The notes beneath the pieces were generated by a model. The model did not search any database. It saw only the letters and a list, made by a program, of their open reading frames with translations, and was not told the DNA's origin. DNA of 5,425 nt from JBOFDK01 sp051656485 (lineage in GTDB: Bacteria > Bacillota > Clostridia > Lachnospirales > Cellulosilyticaceae): NCBI GenBank assembly GCA_051656485.1, contig JBOGBZ010000021.1, positions 1-5,425 of the forward strand, read 5' to 3'. Of the stretch, positions 1 to 5,425 are shown piece after piece. The position numbers were made by a program, and so were the translations under genes. Every line of letters begins with the position of its first letter. The stretch's first letter is position 1.

Positions 1-336
1 ACGACACTTGGGAATAAAAAGAAAGAAGAAGATGTCTTAGTAGTAGGCGAGTTAAGTATTGATAAAAGATTTGATAAGGTGATGATGGGGGATAAAATGA
101 TTAAGTTAACCCCAACAGAATATAAGATCTTATGCTATCTTATGGAGCATAAGGGGCAAGTATTATCCAGTAGACAAATCTATGAAGCGGTATGGAATGA
201 AGAGGGGTATACTGTGGAAAATACCTTGTCAGTACATGTGCGAAGAATACGTGAAAAGATAGAGATTAATCCCAAAGAACCTAATTATCTAAAGGCGGTG
301 TGGGGATGTGGTTATAAAATTGAAAAGGATTTTTAG
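1..336 (+). CDS. OmpR/VanR-type response regulator, C-terminal fragment (5' end outside window)
   Basis: This is the DNA-binding end of a two-component response regulator. The frame is open from base 1, so the gene begins upstream and the GTG/ATG codons at 79-87 are internal rather than starts. The 111 visible residues form an OmpR/PhoB-type winged helix: the entry motif LTPTEYKIL (about residues 36-44 of the fragment), a positioning helix (SSRQIYEAVW), a recognition helix around NTLSVHVRRIREKIE (about 74-88), and the closing wing GCGYKIE. The receiver domain with its phospho-accepting Asp lies outside the window. The protein should bind DNA as a dimer when phosphorylated by the kinase encoded next. 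Its 3' end overlaps the kinase start, which implies co-transcription and probably translational coupling. The family call is firm; VanR is only a family resemblance, and the target genes are unknown. Confidence 0.93.
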   Translation, partial: TTLGNKKKEEDVLVVGELSIDKRFDKVMMGDKMIKLTPTEYKILCYLMEHKGQVLSSRQIYEAVWNEEGYTVENTLSVHVRRIREKIEINPKEPNYLKAVWGCGYKIEKDF

Positions 337-1387
337 TGTAGTAGCATGGGCAGGATGTCTAAGTCTAGATGTATGGCTGTTTTTTACAGTTTATAATGGC
401 TATACGTTAATAAGGGTAACAGAGCAATTGACAGTATGGCAAAAGATACAGTACCTTATAGAAAATAAGCCTTTACTTGCAGGGGCTATAATAGGGTTAA
501 ATAGCATCATGGCAATTGGATTATGGCTATATGGAAAAAATCTAGGGAGATGTATGGAAGCTATTACTTTATTAAAAGAAGGAAGTATGAGTTATCAAAT
601 GCAAGAGAAGGAAGTAGGTATAGGATTCAAGCAGATGGCACGGGAGATTAATCAAGTAGCAATAGGAATCGATATAGGAACCACAGAGATGCTTAAAAGT
701 GACCATCTTAAAGCGGAATTTATCACTAATATATCTCACGATTTAAAGACGCCTTTAACAGCTATTATGAATTACATAGGATTATTAAAAAAAGAACAAG
801 AGAAAGAGGGGCATATAAAGAAGCAACTCTTATCATTAGATACTAAAACAAAAGTATTAAAAAGAAAGATAGAAGAAATGGTAGCTGCATCCAAAGCCAT
901 CACGGGTAATGTACAGATGCAGCTCCATGTCATTGCTTTAGAAGAAATACTTAGCCAAGTGATAGGCGAGTATAGTGAAAAACTAGAGACTAAAGGCATA
1001 CAGGTCATTATCAGCTCTAAAGAAGATGTATGTGTATGGGCAGATAGTGTGAGCCTTTGGCATGTTATAGAGTCTATATTAGACAATGTTTTTCAGTATG
1101 GAACGCCCAATAGTAGACTGTATATTTATCAAAGACGAATAGATGGCTATGGGGTTTTGGAGTTTAAAAATATATCTGTAGAGCGACTAGATGTAACAAT
1201 AGATGAGTTAAAACGTACGATTATCACGGGGACTAAGAAACGAGAGGGATTAGGACTAGGGATTATGGTGGGCGAAAGCTTAATGCAACTTCAAAATGGT
1301 CGTTTGGAGTTAGAAATCGATGGTGATTTATTTAAGTCCAAGCTGTATCTTCAGGAATCAGGAGAAAGCAGAGGGCCTGAGTTATGA
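308..1387 (+). CDS. Sensor histidine kinase HK1 with phospho-accepting His but atypical ATP lid
   Basis: Membrane histidine kinase, presumed partner of the preceding regulator. Two membrane segments (about residues 8-29 and 55-75) flank a loop of only about 25 residues, so there is little room for an extracellular ligand domain. A HAMP-like linker leads to the dimerisation/phospho-acceptor motif NISHDLKTPLTAI, with the phosphorylatable His at H144. The catalytic domain has an N-box (ESILDN, N260), the FKNIS sequence that VanS-like kinases carry in place of a DxGxG G1 box, and a G2 box GLGLG (G314-G318). The F-box/ATP lid is abnormal: residues 303-312 read RTIITGTKKR where relatives have ERFVRGDxxR, and about two residues are missing. 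ATP use may therefore be weak. The start is uncertain: GTG at 308 gives 359 aa, while TTG at 320 gives 355 aa beginning LKRIFSVV; neither has a clear ribosome binding site. The stop overlaps the next gene as ATGA. Confidence 0.92.
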   Translation: MVIKLKRIFSVVAWAGCLSLDVWLFFTVYNGYTLIRVTEQLTVWQKIQYLIENKPLLAGAIIGLNSIMAIGLWLYGKNLGRCMEAITLLKEGSMSYQMQEKEVGIGFKQMAREINQVAIGIDIGTTEMLKSDHLKAEFITNISHDLKTPLTAIMNYIGLLKKEQEKEGHIKKQLLSLDTKTKVLKRKIEEMVAASKAITGNVQMQLHVIALEEILSQVIGEYSEKLETKGIQVIISSKEDVCVWADSVSLWHVIESILDNVFQYGTPNSRLYIYQRRIDGYGVLEFKNISVERLDVTIDELKRTIITGTKKREGLGLGIMVGESLMQLQNGRLELEIDGDLFKSKLYLQESGESRGPEL

Positions 1388-3129
1388 TACGAAAAATAAT
1401 AAAGATAAGTCTATGCATAGGGTTACTACTGGGTGTTTATTGGATAGATAAAGACATTGAATCCTATAAGAATAATAGTATACAGGCGCTAAGAGAAAAA
1501 GAACTTTATGAAGAGGCACTGATAACTTATATAAATGATGTCTTAACAGTGATGGAGGCAGATGGTACTTCAGATGTGAACTATCAAAGAGCCATTAATA
1601 GCAAGGACTTTCAATTCTACTTAATACTGAATACCACTGAAGAACCGATGCTTGGGTACGCTACTATAAGTAGATATACAGGGAAACTTCTTGTGGAACC
1701 AGAGGTAGATAGGACGTCTATGAAGTTAGTCTTAAGCAATAAAATACGTAAGATAAGAAATACAGTGGGGTTTGATCAATATAGTATCACTATGGAAACG
1801 GAGAGTGACAGGGTCTATGCTGCGTTGGAATCTATAAGACAACAGTACCCTGAAATTCAGAGTTTTTATGTAGGAACGAGAAGAGATTTTTGGGATATAC
1901 CAGAAAATATGGACTATGGAAAAGCTATATCAATCGCCATAGAACAGCAACTCTATGCCAAACAAATGATCAAATACTTCTTTATTATGATTGTCATCAT
2001 AGTAGGGGTAAGAGAACAAATCCAGCAGTTTTTCAAAAAGAGTAGGTATAAACAAAGGTTTCTCATCAAGAGGTTGCATGATTATTTGCAACGAACCCAT
2101 AGGTATCAGGTAATCTTTATTGGAGGATTTTTTATTTATGTAATAGGTAATAGTGCCTTTATTATGCTACTTGAGCATGCAAAGAATGCGTTGCAGAGGG
2201 GGGGCATCGGTGAATTAAAGTGGCTATTTATGATGGGTACTGTACTATGGAATCTCATGTTTTTATGGATCGTACAGAGATGCTTTGCTGAGGTACATAG
2301 GATTCGCAGGGCCATTCGTAGATTAGCAAGTGGGCAGATAGGCCAAATAGATGATGAAAAAGAAAAGATATTTTTATTAGATACATCTATGGAGAAGGTT
2401 AGAGGATTAGAAAATGAAATGGTTTCTACGATGCAAACCATAGAAAAAAGTGAAAGGTTAAAGACCGAGCTTCTTTCTAGAATCTCGAGGGATTTACAAC
2501 AGCCATTGGAAGACATCGTGCAAGATATTTATGACTTAAAGAAGCAAACGGGAGGCAGCGATGTAGAAGGCAGCTATATTCATATCTTAGAGGAACGTGC
2601 TGCGAGGCTTAATAGCTTGATACAAGAATTAGCAGAATTAGAAGAGAATGATGCATATGGTATACAAGTAGCATTACAACCTATCTATTTAAATGAAATG
2701 GTGCAAGGTAGCCTAACGCAACTTATGGAAAAGTTTCAGGAGAAGGGCATAGAAGTATATACTTGTTTGAATGAACAAAGTACTGTAGAAGGCGATGAAA
2801 AATACATGTGGCGTATATTAGAGAATCTATTATCTAATATGCTTAAGTATGCCAAGGAAAATTCGAAGGCGTATATCAAGATGAAGCAAGAAGAGAGATA
2901 TTGTGTATTAACCGTAGAAAATCAGACACAGGATAACGTGCATATGAAAGCAGAAGCATTAACTGAGCGATTCGTAAGAGGCGATAAAGCAAGAACAACC
3001 GAAGGATTCGGCTTGGGATTAGCCATAGCGAAACGCTTTGTAGAATTACAAGGGGGAGAATTAATCATTACCACAGAGGATAGAACGTTTCGCGTTCAGA
3101 TAAAGATGCAACTTATAAAAGGGGTATAG
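1384..3129 (+). CDS. Histidine kinase-like protein HK2, four-TM, lacking the phospho-accepting His
   Basis: A 581-residue membrane protein built like a sensor kinase. TM1 (about 5-21) is followed by an extracellular domain of about 170 residues that I do not recognise. Then come TM2 (about 196-210), a very basic cytoplasmic loop (about 210-242), TM3 (243-263), TM4 (280-298), a HAMP-like/coiled-coil linker, and DHp and catalytic domains. In the DHp motif, RISRDLQQPLEDI, the expected His is Arg (R369, codon AGG at 2488-2490), although the following Asp and the conserved Pro are kept. The ATP-binding domain looks intact: N-box ENLLSN (N485), VENQ in the G1 position, F-box ERFVRGDKAR (528-537) and G2 box GFGLGL (541-546). 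It starts at ATG 1384, overlapping the HK1 stop by 4 bases, with GAGGG at 1371-1375 eight bases upstream. It is full-length with no frameshift, so it is not a decayed gene. It probably acts as an ATP-binding or regulatory partner of HK1; alternatively it is a pure signal-sensing pseudokinase. Confidence 0.9.
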   Translation: MIRKIIKISLCIGLLLGVYWIDKDIESYKNNSIQALREKELYEEALITYINDVLTVMEADGTSDVNYQRAINSKDFQFYLILNTTEEPMLGYATISRYTGKLLVEPEVDRTSMKLVLSNKIRKIRNTVGFDQYSITMETESDRVYAALESIRQQYPEIQSFYVGTRRDFWDIPENMDYGKAISIAIEQQLYAKQMIKYFFIMIVIIVGVREQIQQFFKKSRYKQRFLIKRLHDYLQRTHRYQVIFIGGFFIYVIGNSAFIMLLEHAKNALQRGGIGELKWLFMMGTVLWNLMFLWIVQRCFAEVHRIRRAIRRLASGQIGQIDDEKEKIFLLDTSMEKVRGLENEMVSTMQTIEKSERLKTELLSRISRDLQQPLEDIVQDIYDLKKQTGGSDVEGSYIHILEERAARLNSLIQELAELEENDAYGIQVALQPIYLNEMVQGSLTQLMEKFQEKGIEVYTCLNEQSTVEGDEKYMWRILENLLSNMLKYAKENSKAYIKMKQEERYCVLTVENQTQDNVHMKAEALTERFVRGDKARTTEGFGLGLAIAKRFVELQGGELIITTEDRTFRVQIKMQLIKGV

Positions 3130-3148
3130 TGACTATACCTCTTATTTT
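3121..3148 (+). terminator. Probable intrinsic terminator overlapping the HK2 stop codon
   Basis: GGGGTATAG (3121-3129) and CTATACCTC (3133-3141) pair over 9 bp (one G-U) around a 3-base loop TGA, followed by the T-rich stretch TTATTTTAA. The stop codon TAG (3127-3129) is inside the left arm, so ribosomes finishing HK2 would cover it. It may end the two-component operon or only attenuate read-through into the sigma factor gene. The stem is AU-rich in the middle and the T-run is interrupted, so termination may be partial. Confidence 0.55.
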
Positions 3149-3227
3149 AATGATGAGATTTCACAAGAAATATAAAAAAATAGAGAGATGCTGACAGATT
3201 GGCGTAAGGAAAGTTGTTTTATATATG

Positions 3228-3235
3228 AAGGGAGG
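3228..3235 (+). promoter_or_regulatory. Ribosome binding site fixing the sigma factor start
   Basis: AAGGGAGG lies 6 bases before ATG 3242. This near-ideal Shine-Dalgarno sequence decides for ATG 3242 over the in-frame ATG at 3188, which has only GAGAG immediately next to it and would add 18 residues that do not look like the start of an ECF sigma factor. Confidence 0.85.
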
Positions 3236-3241
3236 CATTCG

Positions 3242-3745
3242 ATGGATGAGATAAGGGCAGAATATTTAGTTACCCAGTACTCGGACTGTATTCTTCGTAT
3301 AGGGTATACGTGGTTCAATAACTTATATGATGCACAGGATGTTTGTCAGACAGTACTTATGAAAATGATGAATAATAGTCCGGTGTTTGAAGATGAGAAG
3401 CAAGAGCGTGCATGGATTATACGCGTTACCATTAATACATGTAAGAATGTAAAAAAGAGTGCATGGTTCAGACGAGTGGTTAGCTTAGATGAAGTAGCGG
3501 AACTTACGGTACAAGCGCCTGAAATGGGAGATGATAGTGTGCTTAAGGCAGTGCAGAGATTACCGCTTAAGTATCGTCAGGTTATTTATCTACATTATTA
3601 TGAGGGATATGAAGTCAAAGAGATAGCATCCCTACTTGCTATTAAGCCTGCATTAGTAAGTACGCACTTGGCAAGAGGAAAGGAAAAACTTAAAAAGATG
3701 TTGGGAGGTGTCCAGTATGGAGAAGCAATACCAGAAAGAGCTTGA
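3242..3745 (+). CDS. ECF-family RNA polymerase sigma factor
   Basis: A 167-residue alternative sigma factor, the usual size for the extracytoplasmic-function group. It would direct RNA polymerase to a small set of promoters when released from its anti-sigma factor. Region 2 spans about residues 7-76: the core-binding stretch YDAQDVCQTVLMKM (29-42) and the -10-recognition helix AWIIRVTINTCKN (57-69). A variable linker (about 77-98) leads to region 4 at about 99-155: LPLKYRQVIYLHYYEGY, then the helix-turn-helix KEIASLLAIKPALVSTHLARGKEKLKKML for -35 recognition. There is no C-terminal extension, as expected for a classical ECF protein. The last 29 bases overlap the start of the next gene, giving coupled, near-stoichiometric production with the anti-sigma factor. 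I could not identify a convincing ECF-type promoter upstream, so autoregulation is unproven. It resembles clostridial sigma-24-like proteins; a specific name such as SigV or SigW is not justified. Confidence 0.93.
   Translation: MDEIRAEYLVTQYSDCILRIGYTWFNNLYDAQDVCQTVLMKMMNNSPVFEDEKQERAWIIRVTINTCKNVKKSAWFRRVVSLDEVAELTVQAPEMGDDSVLKAVQRLPLKYRQVIYLHYYEGYEVKEIASLLAIKPALVSTHLARGKEKLKKMLGGVQYGEAIPERA
3703..3708 (+). promoter_or_regulatory. Ribosome binding site fixing the anti-sigma start
   Basis: GGGAGG lies 8 bases before ATG 3717, inside the sigma factor coding sequence. The upstream in-frame GTG at 3708 overlaps the last G of this motif, so it cannot be the start served by it. ATG 3717 is therefore preferred. 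Confidence 0.85.
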
Positions 3746-4769
3746 GCAAATCCACTTAACAGAAGAAGGTAAGAGAATGCTTGTACAAAAGCTTAGTAAG
3801 AATAGCGTAAGAGACACTAAGGCCATACATACAAGGCGTTTTGTGGGGATAGCAGCAACTATTCTATGTGTCATACTCATAAGTGTGACCACTTCTGCAA
3901 TAGGATTTCCTATTGTGCAGGCGTATTTAGGTGGTAAGGGCTACGAGCAGAGCGGAACGACTTTAGGAAAGTCTGTGACCAAAAATGATTGGACACTTAC
4001 GCTGACGGATTGTGTAGGAGATGATAGGTATCTGTATTTAGGAATAGAAGTAGAAGCGCCTAAAGGGATAGTACTTGGTGAAGAGGCGTATAGAATAGAA
4101 GACTTCGATATCGACTTCGAAGGGTTAGAAGATTATGCAATGGCATATCAGTTCACACAAGTAGAAGATGATAATAAAGAAGACAATATCATTCGCTTTA
4201 TATTTTGGATTCAAGGAGGATACTACGAATCCAGTTTTAATAATAGGTATATGGATTTGAAGCTTAAGAATATTTCTTATAGAAACTGGGATACAACAGG
4301 GGAGGCGTATGAAGATTTATATGCATGTGAAGAAGAGTGGCGATTTAAGCGTATTCCTATTCGCTATCCAGATAATAGAATTCAATTTGAACCAAACACC
4401 GTAGTAAAGGTGCTAGATATAGAAGAAACACTTACAAAGGTAGAAGTGACGCCGATAGGTATAGTCGCCATTATAGAAGGGGACAACTTGAAAGGCCATC
4501 ATGAGTGGGTAGATAAAGATGAGAGTGGTTCGCCAGATTGCTGGGGAGAAGATAACATCAAACTTTATGATAAAGAAGGAAAGTTATTGGAGCCTGATAG
4601 GATGGCAACACCTTTTGGCGTTCGAGCAAGCAGTGGTTGCTGGGGCGGTGTAAAAGGAAGTGATGAAGATGGCAAACTTAAGCTCGTACAGTCTTATGGC
4701 TATTTATTAGATATGAGTGAGTTAGGCTATGTAGAAGTTTATGGAGAGAAGTTGAATTGTAATGAATAG
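3717..4769 (+). CDS. Putative membrane-anchored anti-sigma factor (DUF4179-like)
   Basis: A 350-residue protein with a short charged N-terminal cytoplasmic part (about 1-41), a single membrane segment (about 42-63, RFVGIAATILCVILISVTTSAIG), and an extracellular domain of about 285 residues. This layout, and its place immediately after an ECF sigma gene with a 29-base overlap, fit an anti-sigma factor that holds the sigma factor at the membrane. The stretch after the membrane segment (a glycine-rich linker, then TLTLTDCVGDDRYLYLGIEVEAP) resembles the DUF4179 family common in this setting in Clostridia and Bacilli. The later part (from about VVKVLDIEETLTKVEV) may be a second beta-rich domain such as DUF5643. 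No zinc-binding HxxxCxxC motif is visible in the N-terminal part, so it is not a ZAS-type anti-sigma factor. Extracellular cysteines include two CWG motifs (C275, C308). The family assignment is by recalled pattern, not by search; the anti-sigma role rests mainly on context. Confidence 0.8.
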   Translation: MEKQYQKELEQIHLTEEGKRMLVQKLSKNSVRDTKAIHTRRFVGIAATILCVILISVTTSAIGFPIVQAYLGGKGYEQSGTTLGKSVTKNDWTLTLTDCVGDDRYLYLGIEVEAPKGIVLGEEAYRIEDFDIDFEGLEDYAMAYQFTQVEDDNKEDNIIRFIFWIQGGYYESSFNNRYMDLKLKNISYRNWDTTGEAYEDLYACEEEWRFKRIPIRYPDNRIQFEPNTVVKVLDIEETLTKVEVTPIGIVAIIEGDNLKGHHEWVDKDESGSPDCWGEDNIKLYDKEGKLLEPDRMATPFGVRASSGCWGGVKGSDEDGKLKLVQSYGYLLDMSELGYVEVYGEKLNCNE

Positions 4770-4822
4770 AAATAAGGTTTATATAGCATACTAACAAAGC
4801 ATATAAATGTAGCCATCATTGC

Positions 4823-4848
4823 TAAAGCGTCCTAAAAAGGACGCTTTT
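4823..4848 (+). terminator. Intrinsic terminator after the sigma/anti-sigma operon
   Basis: AAAGCGTCCT (4824-4833) and AGGACGCTTT (4838-4847) form a perfect 10-bp stem with an AAAA loop, followed by a further T. The A-run on the left arm mirrors the T-run on the right, so it may work in both directions. It separates the anti-sigma gene from the ribosomal RNA promoter about 30 bases downstream. The T-tract is short (TTTT) and partly within the stem. Confidence 0.85.
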
Positions 4849-4879
4849 AAAATAAAACTAAAAAAAGTTGAAAAAGGTG

Positions 4880-4908
4880 TTGACTTATGTCGTTTTATAG
4901 TGCATAAT
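4880..4908 (+). promoter_or_regulatory. Ribosomal RNA operon promoter (sigma-A type)
   Basis: TTGACT (4880-4885) and CATAAT (4903-4908) each match 5 of 6 consensus bases and are exactly 17 bases apart. The preceding stretch (about 4848-4876) is rich in A-tracts, like an UP element that boosts rRNA promoters. Transcription should start near 4914-4916, about 170 bases before 16S rRNA. A second -10-like hexamer TATAGT at 4896-4901 has no properly spaced -35. Only one promoter is visible, but others could sit elsewhere. Confidence 0.8.
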
Positions 4909-4915
4909 AAGTCAA
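4880..4915. repeat. 9-bp inverted repeat spanning the rRNA promoter
   Basis: TTGACTTAT (4880-4888) is the exact reverse complement of ATAAGTCAA (4907-4915). One arm covers the -35 element and the other runs from the end of the -10 element to the start site; 18 bases lie between them. It could be an operator or a chance result of AT-rich promoter sequence. Confidence 0.6.
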
Positions 4916-4976
4916 GTCAGCAGCGAACAACACGCTAACGACACAGGGGCTAAGGCCTTGAAATACAACAAATAAA

Positions 4977-4989
4977 TGAACTTTGAAAA
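4977..4989 (+). promoter_or_regulatory. boxA-like antitermination element
   Basis: TGAACTTTGAAAA closely resembles the TGNTCTTTGAAAA-type boxA seen in Firmicute rRNA leaders, where NusB and ribosomal protein S10 bind the RNA to protect rRNA transcription from Rho. Its place in the leader, about 60 bases after the start site and 100 before 16S, fits that role. Identification is by pattern. Confidence 0.65.
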
Positions 4990-5020
4990 TAAAATAACAA
5001 CCAATAGACCAGTCGATTCA

Positions 5021-5038
5021 TTGAGTACATGTACTCAA
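5021..5038. repeat. Perfect 18-bp palindrome in the rRNA leader
   Basis: TTGAGTACATGTACTCAA equals its own reverse complement. In RNA it would fold as a 7-bp stem with a CAUG loop; as DNA it could be a dimeric protein site. It lies between boxA and 16S, where processing structures are expected. Confidence 0.7.
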
Positions 5039-5044
5039 AAGTCA

Positions 5045-5061
5045 GTGCTAACTAATAGCAC
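5045..5061 (+). repeat. Short hairpin in the rRNA leader
   Basis: GTGCTA (5045-5050) pairs with TAGCAC (5056-5061) around the 5-base loop ACTAA. It is a plausible local RNA stem shortly upstream of the 16S 5' end. The following A/T run lacks a U-tract strong enough for a terminator. Confidence 0.5.
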
Positions 5062-5069
5062 AAAAATTA

Positions 5070-5083
5070 TTGTCAGATGACAA
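5070..5083 (+). repeat. Inverted repeat just upstream of 16S rRNA
   Basis: TTGTCA (5070-5075) and TGACAA (5078-5083) are inverted around GA. The 2-base centre is too tight for the full stem to close as RNA, so the sequence may instead pair with the spacer after 16S to form the long processing stem cut by RNase III. The 3' side is outside the window. Confidence 0.4.
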
Positions 5084-5087
5084 ACTT

Positions 5088-5425
<338 letters not shown>

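Larger units (their letters stand above)
4915..5087 (+). other. Leader of the rRNA operon transcript
   Basis: This region between the promoter and mature 16S rRNA has no protein-coding gene. It carries a weak 4-bp hairpin AGCG/CGCT (4922-4936) upstream of a boxA-like element (4977-4989), then three short inverted repeats at 5021-5038, 5045-5061 and 5070-5083 before the 16S 5' end. The hairpin-then-boxA order recalls boxB-boxA of bacterial rRNA antitermination leaders. The part nearest 16S would be removed during pre-rRNA processing. Confidence 0.75.

Noticed and set aside
772..1086. 104-codon open frame on the minus strand inside HK1
   Set aside because: It lies opposite the conserved DHp and catalytic regions of HK1, its protein has no recognisable features, and the + strand gene explains the sequence.
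2136..2516. 126-codon open frame on the minus strand inside HK2
   Set aside because: It is antisense to HK2 membrane segments and the DHp domain, and its low-complexity Ser/Ile/Cys-rich protein is typical of a shadow frame.
3199..3227. TTGGCG-17-TATATG as a promoter for the sigma factor gene
   Set aside because: The -10 match is poor and the start site would fall inside the ribosome binding site, leaving almost no leader.
3188..3241. Upstream ATG at 3188 as the sigma factor start
   Set aside because: It lacks a correctly spaced ribosome binding site, whereas ATG 3242 has a near-perfect one and gives a standard ECF N-terminus.
3653..3892. 79-codon open frame on the minus strand across the sigma/anti-sigma junction
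   Set aside because: It is antisense to two well-supported overlapping genes and has no domain of its own.
4512..4550. EF-hand/dockerin-like calcium loop DKDESGSPD in the anti-sigma factor
   Set aside because: The D-x-D-x-S-G start fits, but Pro stands at the position needing a hydrophobic residue and Gly at position 12 where Glu/Asp is required, so it is not a convincing calcium loop.
4778..4807. TTTATAT...ATATAAA inverted repeat after the anti-sigma gene
   Set aside because: It is a weak AU-rich stem with a bulge and an 11-base loop and no T-tract; the strong terminator at 4823-4848 explains the region.
4976..5080. 34-codon open frame starting ATG AAC TTT in the rRNA leader
   Set aside because: No ribosome binding site precedes it, the first codons are the boxA-like element, and it crosses leader hairpins.

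Overview
The window is low-GC DNA from a Gram-positive, most likely a member of the Clostridia. The evidence is AT-rich codon use, strong GGGAGG-type ribosome binding sites, VanR/VanS-type two-component proteins, an ECF sigma factor next to a DUF4179-like anti-sigma factor, and a Clostridia-like 16S rRNA 5' end. The lineage could be in or near the Lachnospirales. The 16S fragment would settle it by a database search that I could not run. Every gene lies on the + strand.

Layout. (1) Bases 1-3129 hold a tightly overlapping signalling operon. It has the C-terminal part of an OmpR/VanR-type response regulator (entering from the left edge), a two-TM histidine kinase (HK1), and a larger four-TM kinase-like protein (HK2). 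RR and HK1 overlap by up to 29 bases, and HK1 and HK2 overlap as ATGA. A hairpin with a T-rich tail sits on the HK2 stop codon. (2) Bases 3242-4769 hold an ECF sigma factor and a membrane-anchored putative anti-sigma factor, overlapping by 29 bases and followed by a strong intrinsic terminator at about 4823-4848. (3) From about 4850 to the end is the start of a ribosomal RNA operon: an A-tract-rich upstream region, a promoter (TTGACT-17-CATAAT), a leader of about 170 bases with a boxA-like antitermination element and several short hairpins, and the first ~338 bases of 16S rRNA, cut by the window edge.

How the genes may work together. The RR/HK1/HK2 set is a two-component system with an extra kinase-like subunit. 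The sigma/anti-sigma pair is a second, separate envelope-sensing switch. The most interesting point is that the two kinases look degenerate in complementary ways. HK1 keeps the phospho-accepting histidine (H144) but has a shortened, altered F-box/ATP lid. HK2 has Arg (R369) in place of that histidine but keeps a textbook ATP-binding domain. This suggests, but does not prove, an obligate heteromeric kinase in which HK2 binds ATP and phosphorylates HK1, which then phosphorylates the regulator. Signal, target promoters and physiological role cannot be read from this window.
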